Shown: in pieces, positions 34,536-43,393 of the stretch
How the letters are laid out: every line of letters starts with the position of its first letter
How positions within the stretch are numbered: the first letter of the stretch is position 1
Source: Zhengella sedimenti
GTDB lineage: Bacteria > Pseudomonadota > Alphaproteobacteria > Rhizobiales > Rhizobiaceae
Direction: 5' to 3'
DNA: 64,000 nt
Assembly: GCF_046506625.1 (NCBI RefSeq)
Contig: NZ_JBKFFP010000003.1
Coordinates: 124,001-188,000, forward strand
Notes under the pieces: generated by a model
The model's input: the letters and a program-made list of their open reading frames with translations, nothing else
What the model was told of the DNA's origin: nothing
The model's database searches: none
Translations under genes and position numbers: made by a program

Positions 34536-35770
34536 CCGACATGAACCTTGGCATGAGCGAACGGGTGAAGCCGCTGCATGCGGCTGTGCGCCAGATGGTG
34601 CAGGAGGAAATCCTGCCACTGGAGGAGGAATATCTTGCCGAGGTGGCCAAGGGCAACCGGTGGGAATACACGCCGCGCCAGACCGAGATCCTGGAGGGCC
34701 TCAAGGCCAAGGCGAAGGAACGCGGCCTCTGGAACTTCTGGCTGACCGATTCGGAGCGGGGCTACGGCCTGACCACGGTGGAATACGCCTACCTGGCCGA
34801 GGAAATGGGCAAGGCCCATCTGGGCGGGGAAGTGTTCAACTGCTCGGCGCCCGACACGGGCAACATGGAGGTGTTCGAGCGCTACGGCACCCAGGCGCAG
34901 AAGGACGAGTGGCTGGCGCCGCTGCTGGAAGGCAGGATCCGTTCGGCCTTCCTGATGACCGAGCCGGACGTCGCCTCGTCGGACGCCACCAACATTTCCA
35001 TGTCCTGCGTGCGCGATGGCGACGAATACGTCCTCAACGGCGAGAAGTGGTGGTCGTCGGGCGCGGGCGATCCGCGCTGCAAGATCTACATCACCATGGT
35101 CAAGACCGGCGGCGACGACGCCCCTAAGCACCGCCGCCATTCCATGGTGCTGGTGCCGGCGGGAACGCCGGGCGTCACGATCCTGCGCGCCATGGAGGTC
35201 TATGGCGAGGATGACGCCCCACATGGCCACATGCATATCCGTTTCGAGAACGTCCGTGTGCCGGTTTCCAACCTCATCAAGGAGGAAGGGGCGGGCTTCG
35301 AGATCGCCCAGGGCCGGCTCGGGCCGGGCCGCATCCACCATTGCATGCGCGCCATTGGCCAGGCGGAAAAGGCCCTGGAACTGATGTGCACGCGGGCGCT
35401 GCGCCGTGAGGCCTTCGGAAAACCGATCGCGCATCTGGGCCAGAACTACGATATCATCGCCGAAGCGCGCATGGAGATCGAGCAGGCGCGCCTGCTCTGC
35501 CTGAAGGCGGCGTGGATGATGGACCAGGGCGATGCGCGCGCGGCGGCGCCATGGATCAGCCAGATCAAGGTCGTGGCGCCGCGCATGGCGCTCAAGGTCA
35601 CCGACGAGGCGGTGCAGATGTTCGGCGCGCAGGGCATCAGCCAGGATGCGCCGCTTTCGCGGATGTGGACGCACCTGCGCACGCTGCGGTTCGCCGATGG
35701 CCCGGATGCGGTACACCGTCGCCAGATCGCGCGCCAGGAACTGCGCAAGTACACCCAGGAAAAGGTCTGA
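34532..35770 (+). CDS. ACAD10/11-like acyl-CoA dehydrogenase
   Basis: 412-residue FAD-dependent dehydrogenase. Seen: long N-terminal helix region, MTEPDVASSDATN near residue 145, NGEKWWSSGAGDPRC, GPGRIHHCMRAIGQAEKAL near 265, and KVVAPRMALKVTDEAVQMFGAQGIS near 350. RFADGPDAVH lies near the end. The GRIHHCMR and ADGPDxVH stretches are characteristic of the ACAD10/11 C-terminal domain and LvaC-like enzymes rather than short-chain dehydrogenases. With the kinase at 31349 it may act on 4-phosphoacyl-CoA. It is followed by two MDR genes at 6 and 7 bases. Confidence 0.92.
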   Translation: MTDMNLGMSERVKPLHAAVRQMVQEEILPLEEEYLAEVAKGNRWEYTPRQTEILEGLKAKAKERGLWNFWLTDSERGYGLTTVEYAYLAEEMGKAHLGGEVFNCSAPDTGNMEVFERYGTQAQKDEWLAPLLEGRIRSAFLMTEPDVASSDATNISMSCVRDGDEYVLNGEKWWSSGAGDPRCKIYITMVKTGGDDAPKHRRHSMVLVPAGTPGVTILRAMEVYGEDDAPHGHMHIRFENVRVPVSNLIKEEGAGFEIAQGRLGPGRIHHCMRAIGQAEKALELMCTRALRREAFGKPIAHLGQNYDIIAEARMEIEQARLLCLKAAWMMDQGDARAAAPWISQIKVVAPRMALKVTDEAVQMFGAQGISQDAPLSRMWTHLRTLRFADGPDAVHRRQIARQELRKYTQEKV

Positions 35771-35776
35771 ATCGGA

Positions 35777-36745
35777 ATGAAGGCTATCATCGCGAACGAC
35801 TTCCAGCCGCTTGACAAGCTCGTCTATGGCGACTGGCCCGAACCGGAGGCGGGGAAGGGGCAGATCGTCATCGAAGCCGAGGCCATCGGTGTCAATTTCC
35901 CCGACGGACTGCTGGTGCAGGGCCTCTACCAGTCGCGGCCGGAGACCCCCTTCGTTCCCGGCATGGAAACGGCTGGGAAGGTGGTGGCCATTGGCGAGGG
36001 CGTGGACGGTTTCGCCGTCGGCGACCGTGCCGCGGCCATGATGCCGCTTGGCGGCTATGCCGAGCGTGTGGCGGTGCCGGCGGCAAGCGCCATGAAGCTG
36101 CCGGAAGGCATGCCGGCCGATCACGCCTGCGCCCTGCTCGTGGGATTTTCCACCTCGCATTACGCGCTGAAGCAGCGGGCGAACCTGAAGGCCGGCGAGA
36201 CGCTGTGCGTCCTCGGCGCGGCAGGCCTTACGGGATTGGCCGCCATCCAGATCGGCAAGGCCATGGGCGCGCGCGTCATCGCGGTTGCCTCCAGCGTGGA
36301 GAAGCAGACGGTCGCGAAGGACAATGGCGCCGACGAGGTGCTGGGCTATGAAAACCTCAAGGATGAATTGAAGCGCGTGACCGGCGGCAAGGGCGTGGAC
36401 GTGGCCTTCGATCCCGTCGGCGGCGATGCCTTCGACACGCTGTCGCGTTCGATGGCCTGGGGCGGCCGGCTGCTGGTCATCGGTTTCGCCTCGGGCACGA
36501 TCCCGAAGCTGCCGGTCAACCTGACGCTGGTGAAGGGCTATTCGGTCGTCGGCGTTTTCTGGGGGGATTTCACGCGGCGCGAGCCGGAGGTCTACGCCGA
36601 GAACATGCGCGAGCTGATCGGGCTCTACATGGAAGGCAAGGTCAAGCCCGTGGTGGACGGAACCTACAAGCTGGCCGATGCGGCCTCGGTGCTGGAGCGG
36701 GTGCTCGGGCGCGGGGCCAGCGGCAAGATCGTGCTGACACCGTGA
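35777..36745 (+). CDS. NADPH:quinone oxidoreductase-like MDR protein (zinc-free)
   Basis: 322-residue medium-chain reductase of the quinone oxidoreductase group. GroES-like N-terminal half (VNFPDGLLVQGLYQ...PFVPGMETAGKVVAIG), then a nucleotide-binding domain with VLGAAGLTGLAAIQIGKAMGARVIAVA near residue 145. No cysteine/histidine zinc ligands are visible. It likely reduces an enoyl or quinone-like intermediate with NADPH. The subgroup often accompanies acyl-CoA dehydrogenase genes. It is part of tetR-acad-mdr-mdr. Confidence 0.9.
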   Translation: MKAIIANDFQPLDKLVYGDWPEPEAGKGQIVIEAEAIGVNFPDGLLVQGLYQSRPETPFVPGMETAGKVVAIGEGVDGFAVGDRAAAMMPLGGYAERVAVPAASAMKLPEGMPADHACALLVGFSTSHYALKQRANLKAGETLCVLGAAGLTGLAAIQIGKAMGARVIAVASSVEKQTVAKDNGADEVLGYENLKDELKRVTGGKGVDVAFDPVGGDAFDTLSRSMAWGGRLLVIGFASGTIPKLPVNLTLVKGYSVVGVFWGDFTRREPEVYAENMRELIGLYMEGKVKPVVDGTYKLADAASVLERVLGRGASGKIVLTP

Positions 36746-36752
36746 GGCGACC

Positions 36753-37784
36753 ATGACCAGGACGATGCAGGCCCTGCTTCAATTGGCCGACGGCTTCGCC
36801 AGCAAGCCTTCGCCCATGCAACTGGAAAGCCTCGACCCCTATGTCGAACTGGCGCAGACGCCGGTGCCGGAGCCGGGCGAAGGGCAGGTTCTGATCAAGG
36901 TCACGCTGGCCTCGGTCAATCCCGCTGACGTGATGTTCATCAAGGGCATGTACGGCCAGCGGCGCGTGAAGGGAAATCCGGCCGGATTCGAGGGCGTCGG
37001 CGAGGTGGTCGCCTCGGGCGGCGGCGGTTTCGCCGACAGCCTGAAGGGCAGGCGCGTGGCCTTCATTGCCACGCATTCGGGAAGCTGGGCCGAATATGCC
37101 CTGACCGACGCGTCCGTCTGCATTCCGCTGCGCGACGACATCCGCGATGCCGACGGCGCGGCCATGATCGTCAATCCGCTGACCGCCCACGCGATGTTCG
37201 GCATCGTGAAGGAGGAAGGCGAGAAGGCCTTCATCATGAGCGCGGCGGCAAGCCAGTTGTGCAAACTTATTGCACGCATGGCGGCCGACGAAGGATACCG
37301 GCCGATCGCGCTGGTGCGCCGCGACGACCAGATCGATCTGCTGAAGAGCCATGGCGCGGCGCATGTGCTGAATGTCACGGCGCCGGATTTCGCCGCGCAA
37401 CTGGCCGCGGTCCTGAAGGAGGAGAAGCCACGCATCTTCCTGGACGCGGTGACCGGGCCGCTGGCCGGCCAGGTTTTCGCCGCCATGGGGCGGGGTGCCC
37501 GCTGGATCGTCTATGGCCGGCTGGAGGCCGCCGAGACCGTGATTCCGGAGCCGGGACAGCTCATCTTCATGGACAAGCGGATCGAGGGCTTCTGGCTGAC
37601 GCAATGGAAGCGCCGGGCCTCGCCCCAGGAAAACATGGCGGCGGCGCAGGCCGTGCAGGCGCGATTCGCATCGGGTGAATGGAAGACCGACGTGACCGCG
37701 GTCATCCCGCTGTCGCAGGCGCATGACCGATTGGCCGGCGAATTGGCAAAACCGAACGGAAAGGTATTCCTGATGCCCGGATAA
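36753..37784 (+). CDS. Second zinc-free MDR oxidoreductase
   Basis: 343 residues, GroES-like N-terminus (VNPADVMFIKGMYGQRR...PAGFEGVGEVVASG) and a Rossmann-type domain with SAAASQLCKLIARMAADEGYRPIALVRR near residue 155 in place of the usual G-x-G-x-x-G. That part is therefore unusual, and cofactor binding may be altered. No zinc ligands are seen. It is clearly not a recent copy of its neighbour. It ends the tetR operon; a hairpin follows at 37799. Confidence 0.85.
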   Translation: MTRTMQALLQLADGFASKPSPMQLESLDPYVELAQTPVPEPGEGQVLIKVTLASVNPADVMFIKGMYGQRRVKGNPAGFEGVGEVVASGGGGFADSLKGRRVAFIATHSGSWAEYALTDASVCIPLRDDIRDADGAAMIVNPLTAHAMFGIVKEEGEKAFIMSAAASQLCKLIARMAADEGYRPIALVRRDDQIDLLKSHGAAHVLNVTAPDFAAQLAAVLKEEKPRIFLDAVTGPLAGQVFAAMGRGARWIVYGRLEAAETVIPEPGQLIFMDKRIEGFWLTQWKRRASPQENMAAAQAVQARFASGEWKTDVTAVIPLSQAHDRLAGELAKPNGKVFLMPG

Positions 37785-37798
37785 GGTGACTTCAATCC

Positions 37799-37821
37799 GC
37801 TTTGCCAAGGAGGGGCAAAGC
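37799..37821 (+). promoter_or_regulatory. Hairpin between the catabolic operon and liv operon 2
   Basis: GCTTTGCC, seven-base loop, GGCAAAGC: perfect eight-pair inverted repeat 15 bases after the last MDR gene and about 60 before livH. No T-run follows, so it could be an operator, attenuator or 3'-end stabiliser. Confidence 0.5.
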
Positions 37822-37882
37822 TGATTAACTTGCTGAAACACTACGGCACAAGACCGTATCGCGACAATGGGAGGAAACTGTC

Positions 37883-38758
37883 GTGGACGTATCGCAGCTG
37901 CTGGTGAGCGGCCTTGCGAATGGCTGTATCTACGGCCTGATCGCACTTGGCTTCGTGCTCATCTACAAGGCAACCGAGGCTGTCAATTTCGCCCAGGGCG
38001 ACATGATGATGCTGGGCGCCTTCGTCACGCTCTGGCTGACCAATTCCGACCAGCTCGGCCTGCCCTTCTGGATCGCGGTACCTTTGGCCATCGCCCTGAT
38101 GGGCGTCATAGGATACGTCCTCGACCTGGTCGTCATCCGCCAGATGTTCGGGCAGAGCCAGGTCGCCGTCGTCATCCTGACAATTGCGATCGGCTTCGTG
38201 ATGCGGTTTGCCGCCGGGACCCTGTGGGGTCATGAGCCGCAATCGCTGGAAACGCCGTTTGCCGGCAAGGACGTTTCCTTCGGTGGCGTGGTGCTCGGTG
38301 TCGACGAGGTGGCGGTGATCATCTCGACGCTGGTGCTCACCGTGCTGTTCTATTTCTACTTCAACAACACCCGCCTCGGCGTGGCCATGCAGGCCTCGTC
38401 GCAGAACCAGCTTGCCGCCTATTACATGGGCATCCCTGTCAAGCGGGTGCAATCGCTGGTCTGGGCGCTGGCGGGCATGATGGCGACCGTGGCCGGCATC
38501 CTCTACGCCGCGAAGGGTTCCATCGACCCGTCGGCCGGCCTGCTGGGCATCAAGGCCTTCGCGGCCGCGGTCATCGGCGGCATGGGCTCGCTGCCCGGCG
38601 CGCTGATCGGCGGGCTCATCATCGGCGTCATGGAACCCTTCGCCGCCTATTACATCGCCGCCGGCTACAGCCAGATCGCCCCCTACCTGCTGCTGTTCCT
38701 CGTGCTCGTTTTCCGGCCACACGGAATCCTGGCGCAAGTTCATCGCAAGAAGGTCTGA
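37883..38758 (+). CDS. livH: Liv-type ABC transporter permease (LivH), system 2
   Basis: 291-residue permease: LVSGLANGCIYGLIALGFVLIYKATEAVNFAQGDMMMLGAF at the N-terminus, TRLGVAMQASSQNQLAAYYMGI coupling loop near residue 170, AFAAAVIGGMGSLPGALIGGLIIG near 235. Start GTG 37883 after GGGAGGAAACTGTC. It is shorter and clearly diverged from system 1 LivH. It begins the H-M-G-F-ligase-K cluster. Confidence 0.94.
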   Translation: MDVSQLLVSGLANGCIYGLIALGFVLIYKATEAVNFAQGDMMMLGAFVTLWLTNSDQLGLPFWIAVPLAIALMGVIGYVLDLVVIRQMFGQSQVAVVILTIAIGFVMRFAAGTLWGHEPQSLETPFAGKDVSFGGVVLGVDEVAVIISTLVLTVLFYFYFNNTRLGVAMQASSQNQLAAYYMGIPVKRVQSLVWALAGMMATVAGILYAAKGSIDPSAGLLGIKAFAAAVIGGMGSLPGALIGGLIIGVMEPFAAYYIAAGYSQIAPYLLLFLVLVFRPHGILAQVHRKKV

Positions 38759-38765
38759 GGACGCC

Positions 38766-39866
38766 ATGCGGATACTCTTCAAGACGTCCTACGACCAGGA
38801 CATCCGGCTCTTCAAGGACTGGCACCAGGCGCGCTGGTACCTGCTGCTGCTGATCCTCCTGATCGCGATGCCCTATCTCGTCAGCACCTTCGTTCTGGGC
38901 GAGGTGACGAACGTGCTCATCTGGGCGCTGGCCGGCATGGGGCTGATGATCCTGGTGGGCCAGACCGGCCAGGCCTCGCTCGGCCATGCGGCCTTCCTGG
39001 CCATCGGGTGCTACGCCAATGCGATCCTGCAATCGCGGCTGGGGCTGCCGTTCCTCGTCACATTTCCGCTGGCCGGCCTGATTGCCGGGCTCGCGGGTGT
39101 ACTCATCGCCATTCCGACGACGAAGCTTCACGGCATCTATCTGGCCATCGCCACGCTGGCGGTCTCCATCCTGGTGGAAGACCTGATCGTCATCGCCGAG
39201 CCGCTGACCGGCGGCGTTGCCGGCATCCTCGTGCCCGACATCTCGATTTTCGGCTTCAACATCAACCGCTACGGCAATCCGTTCGCCTTCTACTGGGTCG
39301 TTCTCGTCGTCGCGCTGATCGTGACCCTGTTCTACCGCAACATCCTGCGCTCGCCGCTGGGCCGGGCCTTCGCGGCGGTGCGCGATTCGGAAATCTCGGC
39401 GCAGGCCATGGGTGTCAACGTGGCGCGCACCAAGGCAATCGCCTTCGGGGTCTCGACCGGTATCACAGGCCTGGCGGGCGCGCTGATGGGCCACTTCATC
39501 GGCTTCGTGAACCACGAGGCCTTCCTCATCCTGATCTCCATCCAGTTGCTGCTGATGGTGGTGATCGGCGGACTGGGCACGATCCACGGCGCCTATTTCG
39601 GCGCCATCCTGGTGGTGTTCCTGCCCCAGGTGCTGGCCTTCCTGCGCGACTGGATCGGCCAGGCGACCGGCGTCGGCTCGATCGTCATCCCTGGTATCGA
39701 GACCGCGGTGTTCGGGCTGATCCTCATTCTCTTCATTCTCTACGAGCCGCGCGGCATGTACGGATCGTGGATCAAGATGCGGACCTATTTCGAGCTGTTC
39801 CCCTTCTACCGCCGCGACATGTTCCGCCGCCAGAAAAGCTACCTGAAGACGGAGCGCATGCGATGA
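38766..39866 (+). CDS. livM: Liv-type ABC transporter permease (LivM), system 2
   Basis: 366-residue second permease with about nine helices. Seen: GLMILVGQTGQASLGHAAFLAIGCYANAIL near residue 60, SPLGRAFAAVRDSEISAQAMGVNVARTKAIAFGVS coupling region near 200, GGLGTIHGAYFGAI near 270. An extended C-terminal cytoplasmic tail ends FYRRDMFRRQKSYLKTERMR. It overlaps livG by four bases. Confidence 0.94.
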   Translation: MRILFKTSYDQDIRLFKDWHQARWYLLLLILLIAMPYLVSTFVLGEVTNVLIWALAGMGLMILVGQTGQASLGHAAFLAIGCYANAILQSRLGLPFLVTFPLAGLIAGLAGVLIAIPTTKLHGIYLAIATLAVSILVEDLIVIAEPLTGGVAGILVPDISIFGFNINRYGNPFAFYWVVLVVALIVTLFYRNILRSPLGRAFAAVRDSEISAQAMGVNVARTKAIAFGVSTGITGLAGALMGHFIGFVNHEAFLILISIQLLLMVVIGGLGTIHGAYFGAILVVFLPQVLAFLRDWIGQATGVGSIVIPGIETAVFGLILILFILYEPRGMYGSWIKMRTYFELFPFYRRDMFRRQKSYLKTERMR

Positions 39867-40645
39867 GCCTTCTGGAAGTCCGCAACGTCACCCTGAAATT
39901 CGGCGGGGTCATCGCTGTCAACAATGTCTCGTTCGACGTCGAAGAGGGGGAGGTCTTCGCGCTGGTCGGGCCGAACGGAGCCGGCAAGTCGACCCTGTTC
40001 AACCTGATCTCGCGCTTCTACGATCCGGTCGAGGGCGAGATCATCTTCGACGGGGAGAACCTGCTGAAGCATCCGCCGCACGACATCGCCAAGCTCGGCA
40101 TCGCGCGCACGTTCCAGAACATCGAACTGTTCGAGCAGGCGACGGTGCTGCAGAACCTGCTGGTCGGGCGCAACCGCTTCCGCAAGACCAACCTGTTCTC
40201 CGAACTGCTGTTCCTGCCTTCGGTGCGCCAGGCGGAAATCGAGAACCGGCGCGCGGTGGAGGACGTGATCGACTTCCTCGACCTGCATGCCTATCGCGAG
40301 AAGTACATTGCCGGCCTGCCCTATGGCGTGCGCAAGGTGGTGGAGATGGGCCGTGCGCTCGCACTCAAGCCGAAACTGCTTCTGCTCGACGAGCCGGCCT
40401 CAGGGCTTTCGGTGGAAGAGACCCAGGATGTCGCCTTCTGGGTGGAGGATCTCAAGAAGCAGATGGGGATCACCGTGCTGATGGTCGAGCATGACATGCA
40501 TCTCGTCGCCTCGGTTTCGGACCGGGTGATGGCGCTGGCCGACGGCAAGACATTGGCGCTTGGCACGCCGCATGAAGTGCAGAATCATCCGGCGGTGATC
40601 GAAGCCTATATCGGCACCGACGACACAACGGAGGACGCGGCATGA
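39863..40645 (+). CDS. livG: Liv-type ABC transporter ATP-binding protein (LivG), system 2
   Basis: 260-residue ATPase. Walker A GPNGAGKST near residue 36, signature LPYGVRKVVEMGRAL near 153, Walker B LLLLDEPASGLS and VEHDMHLV switch. ATG 39863 is chosen because it overlaps the livM stop (ATGA) and gives the family N-terminus LLEVRNVTLKFGGV. It overlaps livF likewise. Confidence 0.94.
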   Translation: MSLLEVRNVTLKFGGVIAVNNVSFDVEEGEVFALVGPNGAGKSTLFNLISRFYDPVEGEIIFDGENLLKHPPHDIAKLGIARTFQNIELFEQATVLQNLLVGRNRFRKTNLFSELLFLPSVRQAEIENRRAVEDVIDFLDLHAYREKYIAGLPYGVRKVVEMGRALALKPKLLLLDEPASGLSVEETQDVAFWVEDLKKQMGITVLMVEHDMHLVASVSDRVMALADGKTLALGTPHEVQNHPAVIEAYIGTDDTTEDAA

Positions 40646-41448
40646 ACGTGATGAGCCAATCCGCGGCCAGCCAGGCGGCGCAACCGGTGCTGCGCATCGT
40701 CAACCTGGAAAGCTATTACGGGCCGATCATGGCCCTGCGCGGGGTTTCGCTGTCCGTCCGCGAAGGCCAGATCGTCACCGTGCTGGGCGCCAATGGCGCG
40801 GGCAAGACGACATTGATGAAGACGATTTCGGGTGTCATGGACCCGGAAAAGGGCCAGGTGCTCTATGGCGGCCATGACATCGCCGGCCGCGAACCGGACC
40901 AGGTCGTGCGCGAGGGCATCGTCCATGTTCCGGAAGGGCGCGAGGTGTTTCCGCTGCTGACCGTGGAGGAAAACCTCGAGATGGGCGCCTTTACCCGCAA
41001 TGACAGCCGCGGCGTGGCAGACGACAAGGAGATGGTCTTCTCCTATTTCCCGATCCTGAAGGAGCGCCGGCGGCAGGCGGCGGGCACGCTATCGGGCGGC
41101 CAGCAGCAGATGCTGGCGATCGGGCGTGGACTGATGGCAAGGCCGAAGGTCATGCTGCTCGACGAGCCGAGCCTCGGGCTGTCGCCATTGCTGGTGAAGG
41201 AAATCTTCGCCATCGTGCGCCGTCTCAACAGGGAGCAGGGCGTCACCATGCTGCTGGTGGAGCAGAACGCCAAGGTGGCGCTTGACGTGGCGGATTACGG
41301 CTACGTGATGGAACTGGGCCGCATCGTCATGGAAGGCGAGGCGAAGCGGCTCAAGGAATCCAAGGACGTGCAGGAATTCTATCTCGGTGTCCAGGAAGAG
41401 AGCCAGCGCGGGCAGAAGCGGTGGAAACAGAAGAAGACCTGGCGGTAG
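40642..41448 (+). CDS. livF: Liv-type ABC transporter ATP-binding protein (LivF), system 2
   Basis: 268-residue ATPase. Walker A GANGAGKTT near residue 50, signature SGGQQQMLAIGRGLM near 152, Walker B VMLLDEPSLGLSP, VEQN switch, and LivF tail VQEFYLGVQEESQRG with a basic end. It overlaps livG and precedes the ligase gene by 17 bases. Confidence 0.94.
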   Translation: MNVMSQSAASQAAQPVLRIVNLESYYGPIMALRGVSLSVREGQIVTVLGANGAGKTTLMKTISGVMDPEKGQVLYGGHDIAGREPDQVVREGIVHVPEGREVFPLLTVEENLEMGAFTRNDSRGVADDKEMVFSYFPILKERRRQAAGTLSGGQQQMLAIGRGLMARPKVMLLDEPSLGLSPLLVKEIFAIVRRLNREQGVTMLLVEQNAKVALDVADYGYVMELGRIVMEGEAKRLKESKDVQEFYLGVQEESQRGQKRWKQKKTWR

Positions 41449-41465
41449 GAAACAGGGAGGCGCAG

Positions 41466-43364
41466 ATGACGGTTCACCAGAACATCCCGCAGCAACAGGT
41501 CGTCAACGGCCTTTCCATCAATGCCGACCTGTCGAAGGGGCCGTTCTTCATCGACGGATGCGACACGCTGCCAAAGCTCTTCCTGGAACGCTGCAAGGAG
41601 CTTGGCGAGCGCACCGCGCATCGCGAGAAGGATTACGGCATCTGGCTGTCCTATTCCTGGAACGATTTCCGCGACCATGCCCGGCTGATCGGCCTGGGCC
41701 TGCACCGTCTCGGCCTCAAGCCCGGTGACGTGGTGTCGATCCTGTCGGAAGACAACAAGGAATGGGTCTACATCGACATGGGCGTGCAGTGCATGCGGGG
41801 CATCTGCTCGGGCATCTACACGACCGATTCGGCATCGCAGCTCAAATACCTCGTCGACGATTCAGACAGCCGCTTCCTGTTCGTCGAGAATGACGAGCAA
41901 CTGGACAAGTTCCTGGAAGTGAAGAAGGACCTGCCGGGTCTGAACCGGGTGATCGTGCTGGATCCCGAGGGCCTGCATGATTTCTCCGACGAGAAGGTGA
42001 TCTTTCTCGACGAGCTATACCGCCTTGGCCGCGAGCAATTGAAGGAAACGCCGGACCTGTTCGAGGCCGAAACGGCAAGGACCGATCCGGAGGCGACGGC
42101 CATTCTCGTCTACACGTCGGGGACGACCGGCATGCCGAAGGGGGCGATGATCTCGCATTCCAACATCATGTGCTCGCTGTCGACGGGCAACGTCGCCGCG
42201 CCGATCCATCCGACCGACGAGCAGGTCTGTTTCCTGCCGCTCTGCCACATCCTGGAACGGCTGTTCTCCGCCTTCGCGCCGATTGCCGGCAAGTCGACGG
42301 TCAATTTCGCCGAAAGCCCGGAAACGGTGTTCGACAACGTGCAGGAGGTGAGCCCGCACACCTTCGTGGCCGTGCCGCGCGTCTGGGAGAAGATCTATTC
42401 GCGGGTGATGATCCTGATCGGCGACGCGACGCCGGTGCAGCAATGGGCCTTCAAGCAGGCCATCGCCACGGGCATGAAGAAGGCCGAGGCGGAACTGGAA
42501 GGCCGGCCGGTGCCGGCGGGCACGGCGTTCGCCTGGAAGGTCTGGGATTTCCTGGTGCTGAAGAACCTGCGGCGCATGCTTGGCATGGACCGGCTGAGGC
42601 GCGGCGGGTCCGGCGCGGCGCCGATCTCGCCGGACCTGCTGAAGTGGTACCGGGCCGCCGGCGTGCCGATCCTTGAAGGCTACGGCATGACGGAAAGCTC
42701 CGGGGTCATCTCCATCAACACCTTCGAGGCCAACAAGAACGGCACGGTGGGCCAGCCGCTGCCGGGGACGCAGGTGCGCATCGCACCCGACGGGGAAATC
42801 CAGTACAAGGCCGGCAACGTGTTCCAGGGATACTGGAAGAAGCCTGACAAGACCGCGGAGACCATGACCGAGGATGGCTGGCTCAGGACCGGCGATATCG
42901 GCATGCTCGACAACGAGAACTTCCTGACGATCACGGGCCGGCTGAAGGACATCATCATCACCGCCGGCGGCAAGAACATCACGCCAGCCGAGATCGAGAA
43001 CCGGCTGAAGTTCTCGCCCTACATCTCCGATGCCGTGATCATTGGCGACAAGCGCAAGTATCTGACCTGCCTGATCATGATCGATCAGGAGAATGTGGAG
43101 AAATTCGCGCAGTCGAAACGTGTTCCCTTCTCCGACTACCGCTCGCTTTGCGCGGCGCCGGAGGTGCGCGAGCTGATCGGCTCGATCGTGGAGGACACCA
43201 ACCGCGCCTTCGCGCGCGTCGAGCAGATCAAGGATTTCCGCCTCATCGATACCCTGTTGACGGCGGAAGACGAGGAATTGACGGCCACCATGAAACTGAA
43301 ACGCGGTTTCGTGGAGAAAAAGCACAAGCCGCTGATCGATTCCATGTATGGAAAAGAGGGATAA
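41466..43364 (+). CDS. Long-chain fatty-acid-type AMP-forming acyl-CoA ligase, liv operon 2
   Basis: 632-residue adenylate-forming ligase. AMP-binding motif YTSGTTGMPKGAMISHSN near residue 217, LPLCHILERL near 258, EGYGMTESSGV near 405, and TGDIGMLDNENFLTITGRLKDIIITAGGKNITPAEIE near 480, with the lysine region intact. ATG 41466 follows GGGAGG. It presumably thioesterifies the acid imported by system 2; the pathway in the preceding catabolic block would use the product. It is only distantly similar to the ligase of operon 1, mainly in shared motifs. Confidence 0.93.
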   Translation: MTVHQNIPQQQVVNGLSINADLSKGPFFIDGCDTLPKLFLERCKELGERTAHREKDYGIWLSYSWNDFRDHARLIGLGLHRLGLKPGDVVSILSEDNKEWVYIDMGVQCMRGICSGIYTTDSASQLKYLVDDSDSRFLFVENDEQLDKFLEVKKDLPGLNRVIVLDPEGLHDFSDEKVIFLDELYRLGREQLKETPDLFEAETARTDPEATAILVYTSGTTGMPKGAMISHSNIMCSLSTGNVAAPIHPTDEQVCFLPLCHILERLFSAFAPIAGKSTVNFAESPETVFDNVQEVSPHTFVAVPRVWEKIYSRVMILIGDATPVQQWAFKQAIATGMKKAEAELEGRPVPAGTAFAWKVWDFLVLKNLRRMLGMDRLRRGGSGAAPISPDLLKWYRAAGVPILEGYGMTESSGVISINTFEANKNGTVGQPLPGTQVRIAPDGEIQYKAGNVFQGYWKKPDKTAETMTEDGWLRTGDIGMLDNENFLTITGRLKDIIITAGGKNITPAEIENRLKFSPYISDAVIIGDKRKYLTCLIMIDQENVEKFAQSKRVPFSDYRSLCAAPEVRELIGSIVEDTNRAFARVEQIKDFRLIDTLLTAEDEELTATMKLKRGFVEKKHKPLIDSMYGKEG

Positions 43365-43393
43365 CAAGGTTCAACCGGAACGGAGGAAATCGG

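Noticed and set aside
34364..36754. Minus-strand open frame of about 800 codons
   Set aside because: It is antisense to the acyl-CoA dehydrogenase and MDR genes, all of which have clear family motifs.
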